Shown here: positions 1 to 4,991 of the stretch, one piece after another | How positions within the stretch are numbered: position 1 is the stretch's first letter | Layout of the letters: each line of letters opens with the position of its first letter | Origin: Candidatus Caldarchaeum sp. | Lineage (GTDB): Archaea; Thermoproteota; Nitrososphaeria_A; Caldarchaeales; Caldarchaeaceae | Direction of reading: 5' to 3' | Assembly (NCBI GenBank): GCA_025058435.1 | Contig: JANXEM010000027.1 | Coordinates: 1-5,937 of the forward strand | Length of the DNA stretch: 5,937 nt | The notes under the pieces: generated by a model | The model's database searches: none | Seen by the model: the letters and a program-made list of their open reading frames with translations, nothing else | Told to the model about the DNA's origin: nothing | Program-made: the position numbers and the translations under genes

Positions 1-277
1 TTTCGGCTCGTTTGACCATTCTGACGAGCTCGGCCTGCTGCCCAACAGTGTTGAACCGATGTATCACGCCGATTCCCCCTTCCTGGGCCATCGTCACAGC
101 CATCGCCGCCTCCGTAACCGTGTCCATCGCCGCCGAAACAACCGGAACCTCCAGCATAATCCGCCGGGTGAAACGACTACGCGTCGAAACGTCTTTACGC
201 GACCTAATCGAAGACCTCTGCGGAACGAGCAACACGTCGTCGAAGGTCAGACCAATCCCGTCCAAAACCTTCGCCAA
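1..277 (-). CDS. guaB: IMP dehydrogenase, N-terminal part (3' end off the left edge)
   Basis: IMP dehydrogenase oxidises IMP to XMP with NAD+, the committed step of GMP synthesis in the cytoplasm. Only the first 92 codons are in the window. Seen directly: the family opening [12 protein letters not shown] at residues 9-20, then [13 protein letters not shown] at 44-56 and [11 protein letters not shown] at 64-74, which are the first strands of the TIM barrel just before the usual CBS insert. The catalytic cysteine loop lies outside, so GMP reductase or a CBS-less relative is not strictly excluded. I chose TTG at 277-275: a GAGGGA site sits 4 nt upstream, the in-frame stop at 310-308 limits extension, and the next ATG would remove the TFDDVLL motif. 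The start is 17 nt after the stop of the HxlR regulator gene, so the two are probably cotranscribed. Codons are almost all G- or T-ending. Confidence 0.93.
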   Translation of the reverse strand, partial: MAKVLDGIGLTFDDVLLVPQRSSIRSRKDVSTRSRFTRRIMLEVPVVSAAMDTVTEAAMAVTMAQEGGIGVIHRFNTVGQQAELVRMVKRAE

Positions 278-281
278 AAAA

Positions 282-287
282 TCCCTC
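282..287 (-). promoter_or_regulatory. Ribosome binding site of guaB
   Basis: GAGGGA on the minus strand, 4 nt before the TTG at 277. It lies in the 17-nt gap after the HxlR stop codon and is the main reason for choosing this TTG. The spacing is short, so confidence is moderate. Confidence 0.5.
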
Positions 288-294
288 GAAAAAA

Positions 295-684
295 TCAGTT
301 GCTCCGATTAAAATGTCTTTTACTGGCTAGCCGAGGTTTTGGAAGGCCTTTGTCCGCGTGGACGAGCCATTTAATCCCCCATTTTCTCAGCGATTCGAGG
401 ATGGGCGCCAGTTCTTCCGCCACCGGCGTGAGGGAGTAGTTGACCGCGAAAGGCTGAATGCTTACCACAGTCCTGTTTACCAGCCCTCGGGACTGGAGTG
501 CTTTGAGGGTTCTCGAAAGCGTCTTAGAGTTGAGCTGGGGAACGAGGCGCAGCAGTTCGTTGAACCCTTTCGGGCCGGATGAAAGGTAGCTGATGACGAC
601 GAGAGCCCACATGCTCCCTAACAGTTTAGCGGCAGCGACTACGGGGCAGACCGAGCGGCCGTCGCCACAAGGCGTTTCCGTCAT
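295..684 (-). CDS. HxlR-family winged-helix transcriptional regulator
   Basis: A 129-residue cytoplasmic DNA-binding protein of the HxlR (DUF24) family, normally a homodimer. Seen: the family opening with a cysteine before Pro-Val (C13-P14-V15), [15 protein letters not shown] at 20-34, [20 protein letters not shown] at 37-56 (helix-turn-helix), [14 protein letters not shown] at 58-71, wing strands to VNYSLTP at 81-87, and a C-terminal dimer helix ending in RKWG at 100-103. Known for the family: the conserved N-terminal Cys senses disulfide, quinone or aldehyde stress in bacterial YodB, CatR and HypR; a second Cys (C6) is nearby here. I prefer ATG 684 because the upstream TTG at 732 would place the promoter-like TATA element inside the coding region. 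It is divergent from a DoxX gene, which is its likely target, and precedes guaB by 17 nt. The inducer is unknown. Confidence 0.9.
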   Translation of the reverse strand: MTETPCGDGRSVCPVVAAAKLLGSMWALVVISYLSSGPKGFNELLRLVPQLNSKTLSRTLKALQSRGLVNRTVVSIQPFAVNYSLTPVAEELAPILESLRKWGIKWLVHADKGLPKPRLASKRHFNRSN

Positions 685-710
685 CTGGTTACCCTGAGGC
701 CGCCGACCAA

Positions 711-721
711 CATAAATACTT
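711..721. promoter_or_regulatory. Shared TATA-like element of the divergent hxlR and doxX genes
   Basis: CATAAATACTT read on plus, AAGTATTTATG on minus. It is AT-rich inside a GC-rich gap and lies about 27 bp from plausible transcript starts on both sides. On the minus strand the transcript would begin only a few nt before ATG 684 (nearly leaderless). On the plus strand it would begin near 738-742, just before the GGAGG site of doxX. Inferred from position and composition only. Binding of the regulator here would block both genes. Confidence 0.5.
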
Positions 722-741
722 GCCTTTCGCAATCAGGTGGC

Positions 742-746
742 GGAGG
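742..746 (+). promoter_or_regulatory. Ribosome binding site of doxX
   Basis: GGAGG, ending 8 nt before ATG 755. It supports ATG 755 over the in-frame GTG at 737, which lies upstream of this site. Confidence 0.6.
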
Positions 747-754
747 GGAAGGAA

Positions 755-1231
755 ATGGCGTTGCTAGAGTTTGCTGCGGGTTTTCAGGACGTGGCGGTTC
801 TGTTGCTCAGGGTGATTCTCGGCTTCATCATGCTCGTCCATGGGTTGCCTAAGGTCGGTGGACCGGTCAGGCCGCAGATGAGGAACGCGATGAAAGGTGT
901 CGGCGTGCCGGGGCCTTTGTTCGACCTCACGGCGCTCCTCGAAGTCGTCGGAGGCATCGCTTTAATCCTCGGGCTTCTCACCCGTGTCGCAGCACTTCTC
1001 TTCGCGGTGCAAATGGTTGGAACCATAGTGCTTTATCTGACCAAGCTCGGAACATCCGTTCCGCCTCCGGAAATGCTGCAGCAAATGGTCGCCGGCTCCC
1101 GACGCGTTCTCAGAGGGTTCATCGCCGGCGTGGGCGGATGGGAGTTCGACCTGCTCATCCTCGGAGCCGCGATAACCCTGCTGACAACCGGAGCTGGAGC
1201 CATCTCTGTCGACAATGTGTTGGGCCTTTGA
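755..1231 (+). CDS. DoxX-family integral membrane protein
   Basis: A 158-residue protein with four predicted membrane helices, at about residues 13-31, 57-75, 78-96 and 131-148. Family signs: LLLRVILGFIMLVHGLPK at 16-33 with the conserved Arg and His-Gly near helix 1, LLEVVGGIALILGLLTR at 61-77, and a last helix ending in the SVDNVLG type tail. A loop at 97-130 between helices 3 and 4 carries SVPPPE and a basic patch (SRRVLRG). DoxX is named after the small subunit of archaeal thiosulfate:quinone oxidoreductase, but most family members act in poorly defined redox or quinone-stress roles; Bacillus CatD is one, controlled by HxlR-type YodB and CatR. No DoxD partner is present here. The divergent HxlR gene and shared promoter gap suggest direct control. 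The exact reaction is not known. Confidence 0.85.
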   Translation: MALLEFAAGFQDVAVLLLRVILGFIMLVHGLPKVGGPVRPQMRNAMKGVGVPGPLFDLTALLEVVGGIALILGLLTRVAALLFAVQMVGTIVLYLTKLGTSVPPPEMLQQMVAGSRRVLRGFIAGVGGWEFDLLILGAAITLLTTGAGAISVDNVLGL

Positions 1232-1287
1232 AGATTCGCATCGTCCTCAAAAAGCGCGATAAGATTTCTTCCGCATAGTTTTCTGTT

Positions 1288-1298
1288 CTACTAAGTAG
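1288..1298. repeat. 11-bp palindrome upstream of the protease promoter
   Basis: CTACT-A-AGTAG, perfect arms with a 1-base centre, 12 bp before the TATA box at 1311. Its position fits an activator site or simply the 3' flank of doxX; a T-rich run just before it (1279-1289) could end the doxX transcript. Function not known. Confidence 0.3.
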
Positions 1299-1308
1299 TT
1301 TGAGGAAA

Positions 1309-1319
1309 TTTTTATATGG
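1309..1319 (+). promoter_or_regulatory. TATA box of the metalloprotease gene
   Basis: TTTTTATATGG preceded by the purine-rich GAGGAAA, which could serve as a BRE element. It is the best TATA match in the window. A transcript start would fall about 25 bp downstream, near 1340, giving a leader of about 70 nt to GTG 1414, or an almost leaderless message if ATG 1345 were used instead. Confidence 0.6.
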
Positions 1320-1354
1320 TTTGTTCGATTTCACCGTCATGGGTATGAGTTTTT

Positions 1355-1382
1355 CCGCGGTTAACAAGGAAATTAACCACGG
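1355..1382 (+). repeat. Inverted repeat in the protease leader
   Basis: GGTTAA (1359-1364) and TTAACC (1373-1378) pair perfectly around an 8-nt loop. After one C/A mismatch, CCG (1355-1357) pairs with CGG (1380-1382), giving a 10-position stem with one mismatch. It sits between the predicted transcript start (about 1340) and the ribosome site at 1400. It could be an RNA hairpin controlling translation or a DNA operator. It lies inside the reading frame only if the upstream ATG is the true start. Confidence 0.45.
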
Positions 1383-1399
1383 TGGTGCACTCCTGAACT

Positions 1400-1404
1400 G
1401 GAGG
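1400..1404 (+). promoter_or_regulatory. Ribosome binding site of the metalloprotease
   Basis: GGAGG ending 9 nt before GTG 1414. Together with the signal peptide beginning exactly at this GTG, it decides the start against the upstream ATG codons at 1339 and 1345. Confidence 0.6.
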
Positions 1405-1413
1405 CGGTATCCC

Positions 1414-3060
1414 GTGAAACTTGAAAGGCGCGTGGTCTTGATAGTTCTGTGCATCACGCTTCTCCTCAACCAATCAGTCATTCCGGCGACGAACGGACAA
1501 GAAAACTCGCTTGAGGGAATCGAATGGCATAAACCGATACATTTCGTAGGAGCTCAACCCACGCTCGTTCTTCTGGTGGAGTTCAGCGACGTAAGGCTCA
1601 AACTCTCAGCTTCGAAGGCGGAGGCAATAGTGAAAACGGCCGACGAATTCTTCCGCAAGTCATCCTACGGGAAGTTCTGGCTCGAATACTATATTCATCC
1701 TCGGAAAATCACGTTACCAAAGCCCTTAAAACACTACGGCGCACCGGAACCGGGACATCAGAGAGGAGACAGTGCAAAAGGTCTTTCAGATTTTTACGTC
1801 ACCGTCTTCAGCACTGTTAGAGAAAGGGAGAAGATCGACCTGACGAAATTCAAGCACGTAATAATAATACATGCAGGGGGAAATGAAGGTATCTCAGGCA
1901 ACCCCGACGATATCTGGTATCATTGCTTTTTCAGCCTCGGCGTTTATCTTTTCACTGAGAAACTCGGGACTGTTGAAAAGGCGCTGGAATTGTCGAAAAA
2001 GATGTGGCCGCAATGGTATCCCATAACCGAACAATTGGTTATCAGCAAGCCTGATGGAAGTTATCATTTGCTCGCTGGCGTGGAGGCGGTCTCTGAAGAT
2101 ACTCCCCCCTTTGGGATAATTCACGAGTTTACCCACAGCATTTGGGCACACGACCAATACGTGTATGACGAAGACGGATATTCGTATGGAAGTGAGGCAG
2201 GGGTCTGGACCAATATGGATATTGGGTCTTTTCTCAAGCCTACTGTTGATATTGATGGATGGACCAAGTACAAGCTGGGCTGGGTGGACGTGGTTAAGGT
2301 TACAAAGTCAGGAGAATACGTGATCCACACGCTCGACAAGGCCGATGAACCGAAAGCGCTGATAATTCCCATCAACGACCGCGAATACTACTTCATCCAC
2401 GCCAGAAGACCCGTTGGACAGGACGCAGCATTGCCGGCGCCCGGCGTACTCTTGTTCCGCATAAACCCCTACGTCTACACGAACGTAATCAACAAGGATT
2501 ACTGGATTCGGCTACATGACGCGCACCCCCAAAGACCAACTTTCTGCACTGAGAGTGAGAGATATTCCTGGAATGTGAGGATGTGTGAGGGGTTCGACGC
2601 TGTGGCCTACGAGTCATCCGGATACCGGAACAAATGGAAGATAGTGCTTCATGACGACAGAGTGGTAGATGAGTTGGACATAGAGCTGGTTTCGCCGGAG
2701 TTTGTCACAGAGGAGGGGTATAGGATAAAGGTTCTCGAGTTCGACCGCGAAAAAGGCACAGCGAGAATATCGGTCGACCTAACAGGCTTTCCAAGTGATA
2801 GGACGGTGACCGTGACGAGAACCGTCTTCGGAACCGTCGTCCAAACAGTTTACACGACTGCAACAGTGTTCGGCGAAGCCATGAGAACAGTTGTCGTAAC
2901 AGTCACGACAGCTCCCCATCCACGTCAAACCAACATAGAGAACTACGTCAGCATCGTAATCGTGTTAGCCGCGCTCGCGGTCGCCTTCGCAGGCATCGTG
3001 CTGAGAAGAAGCAGACCGTATCCACCGCCGCCGCCTCCATCTCCAACACCCTACCCGTGA
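1414..3060 (+). CDS. M6-like surface metalloprotease, membrane-anchored
   Basis: A 548-residue predicted secreted zinc protease related to the M6 (immune inhibitor A) family. From the N-terminus: basic KLERR, a hydrophobic signal core (about 7-19), a protease fold, and the zinc motif HEFTHSIWAHD at 237-247 (HExxHxxGxxD pattern, Asp kept, usual Gly replaced by W244). Then follow the Met-turn-like NMDIGS near 267-272 and WTKYKLGW at 283-290, both typical of M6. Residues 464-500 are a Thr/Val-rich stalk, 512-530 a membrane helix, then RRSR and a cytoplasmic tail with six prolines in a row. The catalytic domain should therefore face outside, probably degrading external protein or remodelling the envelope; the substrate is unknown. 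The start is GTG 1414 (GGAGG site plus signal peptide); ATG 1345 would add 23 residues. The first two-thirds are about 46% GC by sampled count against about 61% in neighbours. The stop overlaps the convergent gene by 10 bp. Confidence 0.82.
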   Translation: MKLERRVVLIVLCITLLLNQSVIPATNGQENSLEGIEWHKPIHFVGAQPTLVLLVEFSDVRLKLSASKAEAIVKTADEFFRKSSYGKFWLEYYIHPRKITLPKPLKHYGAPEPGHQRGDSAKGLSDFYVTVFSTVREREKIDLTKFKHVIIIHAGGNEGISGNPDDIWYHCFFSLGVYLFTEKLGTVEKALELSKKMWPQWYPITEQLVISKPDGSYHLLAGVEAVSEDTPPFGIIHEFTHSIWAHDQYVYDEDGYSYGSEAGVWTNMDIGSFLKPTVDIDGWTKYKLGWVDVVKVTKSGEYVIHTLDKADEPKALIIPINDREYYFIHARRPVGQDAALPAPGVLLFRINPYVYTNVINKDYWIRLHDAHPQRPTFCTESERYSWNVRMCEGFDAVAYESSGYRNKWKIVLHDDRVVDELDIELVSPEFVTEEGYRIKVLEFDREKGTARISVDLTGFPSDRTVTVTRTVFGTVVQTVYTTATVFGEAMRTVVVTVTTAPHPRQTNIENYVSIVIVLAALAVAFAGIVLRRSRPYPPPPPPSPTPYP

Positions 3061-3731
3061 ACTCTTTTACGCAACGCAGGACTTTTCGCCAACAACTTAT
3101 GGAAAGCCGTTTCAAAGGCCATGTCCTTTTCCAGCTCTATGCTCTGAAAAACACCCGTTCGGCCTTTCTCCCTTCTTTTAAGAAGCACACGCATACGCGA
3201 AGAAAGGATGTCGGGGCTTACGCCGAGGGTTTTGACGGCTTCTTCAAAGTTTTCCCGTAGGGGTTTTTCGACGTGGCCTTTAGATGTTGGGATGATGAGG
3301 TTGAGGTTTTTGTCGATGCCCGGTTTCCGGACGCCCTTGCGCAGTTCTTCGAGGGTTAGGCTTCCCGCCAGAATGTAGAAGCCTTGTTCGTCCCTGTTGA
3401 GGGGGACCATGGGGGCTGAGACGGTGTCACGGTCGTTGATGTAGAGGTATGCTTTCGCCGCGTAGTAGGGCGTGGCCTGGACCAGAACCCTTTTCACAAC
3501 AGCCGTGTGAAGCGATACCGCGTATTCCAGCAGCTGCAGCGGCACAACGTCGGGCACGAAAACATCCAAGTCGCTCGTCGGCTTGACGTCACCACGGGCC
3601 ACGCTCCCATAAACAATCGAATAAAACCCATGCTTCTCAAGATGCGTCATCACATCAAGAGCCCTAAACCTTAAACTCTCCAGCAAACGCCAACGAACAT
3701 CGTCGTAAACAACTTCACGCAACTCCTTCAC
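3051..3731 (-). CDS. Polymerase-beta-type nucleotidyltransferase
   Basis: A 226-residue protein with the nucleotidyltransferase signature YGSVARGDVKPTSDLDVFV at residues 41-59: the GS motif G42-S43 and the metal-binding pair D54 and D56 are intact. The first 35 residues are helical. The third acidic residue is not obvious; the strand around YLYINDRDTVSAP (about 95-107) is a candidate. The C-terminal half is charged and helical with a basic cluster (LLKRREKGR). The length is larger than the minimal MNT toxins/antitoxins (about 100-150 residues) and fits the archaeal 'predicted nucleotidyltransferase' group; neither the nucleotide nor the acceptor can be read from sequence. No HEPN partner is adjacent, which argues against a MNT/HEPN toxin pair. 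Start GTG 3731 lacks an SD site but has an A-rich TATA-like run 19-25 bp upstream, suggesting a leaderless transcript. A palindrome covers the start codon. Confidence 0.8.
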   Translation of the reverse strand: MKELREVVYDDVRWRLLESLRFRALDVMTHLEKHGFYSIVYGSVARGDVKPTSDLDVFVPDVVPLQLLEYAVSLHTAVVKRVLVQATPYYAAKAYLYINDRDTVSAPMVPLNRDEQGFYILAGSLTLEELRKGVRKPGIDKNLNLIIPTSKGHVEKPLRENFEEAVKTLGVSPDILSSRMRVLLKRREKGRTGVFQSIELEKDMAFETAFHKLLAKSPALRKRVHG

Positions 3732-3741
3732 ACGATGTGTG
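3729..3741. repeat. 13-bp palindrome over the nucleotidyltransferase start
   Basis: CACAC-GAT-GTGTG, perfect 5-bp arms and a 3-bp centre. It includes the GTG start codon on the minus strand and the presumed transcript start. A protein bound here would block initiation; self-control is possible but not shown. Confidence 0.35.
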
Positions 3742-3748
3742 TTCGGAG

Positions 3749-3757
3749 GTTTTTTAC
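3749..3757 (-). promoter_or_regulatory. TATA-like element of the nucleotidyltransferase gene
   Basis: On the minus strand AGTAAAAAA, about 19-27 bp before GTG 3731. The A-rich run at this distance fits a leaderless archaeal promoter, but it is not a strong TATA match. Confidence 0.35.
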
Positions 3758-3790
3758 TGTGTAGCCGACGTGCCCCGAATTAGGGCTGAC

Positions 3791-3836
3791 GGTTGCTGCG
3801 TCTGTTTGGACGGCTTAGCAATCAAAATTTTGGTTG
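3791..3836. repeat. Adjacent stem-loop and palindrome in the divergent intergenic region
   Basis: GGTTGCT (3791-3797) pairs with AGCAATC (3817-3823), with one G-T pair; inside it CGTC (3799-3802) pairs with GACG (3809-3812). Overlapping its right arm is an 18-bp near-palindrome, 3819-3836, built on the perfect CAAAATTTTG at 3823-3832 with one mismatched pair outside. The whole gap 3732-3910 has no credible ORF. It could hold operators for the two divergent genes or a small structured RNA; sequence alone does not decide. Confidence 0.4.
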
Positions 3837-3880
3837 TAGCAGTAAGTTTACCGTTTGGGTCGACCTGGAGATGCGGTGAG

Positions 3881-3889
3881 ATTTTTTAG
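3881..3889 (+). promoter_or_regulatory. TATA-like element of the methyltransferase gene
   Basis: ATTTTTTAG centred about 26 bp before GTG 3911, the distance expected when transcription starts at the start codon. No SD site precedes that GTG, which agrees with a leaderless message. Confidence 0.45.
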
Positions 3890-3910
3890 ACGTCGTTTTG
3901 TTGGTATGTT

Positions 3911-4426
3911 GTGGGTTTTATCGGCTACGATGTTTTCGTTGATAGTTATGACGAGCTCTATGGCGAAGAGCAGCGTTTCAAGTATCGCCATGCGCTGGCA
4001 ATGGTTTCGGGGGCTTTTGGTCGTTTGTTGGATGTTGGTTGTGGTACGGGTCTTTTCAAGGTTTTTCTCCGCGGTGCTGGCGTTGGCTGTGAATATGTTG
4101 GGGTTGATGTTTCCGCGGGAATGCTCAGAAAGGCCCGTGAAAGACTCGACGAATCAACTCATCTCGTTCAAGCCGACGCACATCGTCTACCTTTCCGCGA
4201 CAAGGCCTTCAGCATGGTTTTCGCCTTCACCGTCGTCCACCACCTCAACCCGGCTAGGTTCATCGCCGAAGCCCAGCGAGTATGCACGGGGACGGTAGTG
4301 GTTTCGCAGCACAAACGTTTAAGCCCGAGGATCGAGAAAGACGTCCGTGAAACGGAGACGGCCGACGAATTCGTCTTCATCGACTGCTCTAACCTTCTTC
4401 GCCAAGATTCAGGAGGCGGTGGCTAA
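3911..4426 (+). CDS. Class I SAM-dependent methyltransferase
   Basis: A 171-residue cytoplasmic methyltransferase with a Rossmann fold. Seen: YDELYGEEQ at 13-21, an opening common in small archaeal methyltransferases of this type; motif I LLDVGCGTG at 39-47, which binds SAM; motif II YVGVDVSAGML at 62-72 with acidic D66 for the ribose; QADAHRLPF at 87-95; and motif IV-like FAFTVVHHL at 104-112. The His-His-Leu is typical of the UbiE-like branch. The end, ADEFVFIDC, looks like the normal last strand, so the protein seems complete though short. The substrate is unknown; no partner subunit is visible. GTG 3911 is the first start after an in-frame TAG at 3887. The last 80 nt overlap the start of endonuclease V, implying one transcript with coupled translation. 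Third positions are G/T-rich in the first half and C-rich in the second. Confidence 0.82.
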   Translation: MGFIGYDVFVDSYDELYGEEQRFKYRHALAMVSGAFGRLLDVGCGTGLFKVFLRGAGVGCEYVGVDVSAGMLRKARERLDESTHLVQADAHRLPFRDKAFSMVFAFTVVHHLNPARFIAEAQRVCTGTVVVSQHKRLSPRIEKDVRETETADEFVFIDCSNLLRQDSGGGG

Positions 4427-4991
4427 AATCGCCTACCCAGACGATGACAGGCTGGAGCGCCTCGATAAAGTATGCGGCCTCGACACCGCTTACTCGGGAG
4501 GCAAAACGGCCGCGGCGGCCGTCGTCTACGACGTCAACTCATCCGAAACCGTTGAAACGTCCGTCAAGCTGTTCACCGGCAAACCGGCCCCCTACATTCC
4601 CGGATTTCTCTTCCTCCGCGAAGGCCCGCCGCTCCTCGAAACTCTGTCCGCTGTCCAGTCGTCGTTTGACGTGGTGGTTGTCGACGGCCACGGCAGGGCG
4701 CATCCACGAAGATGCGGGCTGGCCACTTTGCTTGGATTCGCCGCTGGAAGGCCGTCCGTTGGGGTCGCGAAATCACTTCTAACCGGTGAGTTGAGAAGGG
4801 TTGAAAACCTTTACGAAGTCGTTGTCGACCGCGAGGTCGTCGGCCTCAGCGACGGAAAAATCGTCTACAGCCAGGGATACGGCGTATCCTTCAACGACTT
4901 GCGCAAAATCTTCAACCTCTTCGGAGGCGGATATCCCCAGCCTTTGAAAATCGCTGACAGGCTTTCACGGCAGGCCCTCGAGAAAAGATGA
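4347..4991 (+). CDS. nfi: Endonuclease V (deoxyinosine 3' endonuclease)
   Basis: Cuts DNA (in some organisms RNA) at the second phosphodiester bond 3' to hypoxanthine, starting repair of deaminated adenine. Seen: VCGLDTAYSGG at 42-52 with catalytic D46, YIPGFLFLREGPPLLE at 83-98 with R91-E92, VVDGHGRAHPRRCGLA at 111-126 with D113 and H119, and PSVGVAKSLLTG at 136-147 with K142; the C-terminal IADRLSR fits the family. The 214-residue length is usual. The start is uncertain: GTG 4347 overlaps the methyltransferase by 80 nt and adds a Ser/Thr-rich tip, but the internal GTG at 4419 is only 2 nt after an AGGAGG and would delete the helix AKIQEAVAKI that homologues keep. The SxGH motif of many bacterial enzymes reads SQGY here, a position that also varies in archaeal homologues. 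The 3' end overlaps convergent cdc6 by 27 bp. Confidence 0.93.
   Translation: MKRRRPTNSSSSTALTFFAKIQEAVAKIAYPDDDRLERLDKVCGLDTAYSGGKTAAAAVVYDVNSSETVETSVKLFTGKPAPYIPGFLFLREGPPLLETLSAVQSSFDVVVVDGHGRAHPRRCGLATLLGFAAGRPSVGVAKSLLTGELRRVENLYEVVVDREVVGLSDGKIVYSQGYGVSFNDLRKIFNLFGGGYPQPLKIADRLSRQALEKR

Noticed and set aside
59..439. Plus-strand open frame across guaB and the regulator
   Set aside because: It is antisense to guaB and hxlR, which both carry clear family motifs; the translation is Arg-rich and low quality.
1300..1413. Protein-coding extension of the protease frame upstream of GTG 1414
   Set aside because: It contains the TATA box, an inverted repeat and the ribosome site, and the signal peptide begins at GTG 1414. 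The ATG at 1345 remains a minor alternative.
3051..3731. MNT/HEPN-type toxin-antitoxin system
   Set aside because: The nucleotidyltransferase signature is present, but the protein is longer than typical MNT members and no HEPN gene lies on either side.
3734..3789. Possible C/D-box small RNA (ATG-like C box at 3734, CTGA at 3786)
   Set aside because: The C box matches only about five of seven positions, there is no terminal stem, and no C'/D' pair was found.
4411..4421. AGGAGG followed by GTG as the start of endonuclease V
   Set aside because: The spacing is only 2 nt and the resulting protein would lose the N-terminal helix (AKIQEAVAKI) that aligns with known homologues.
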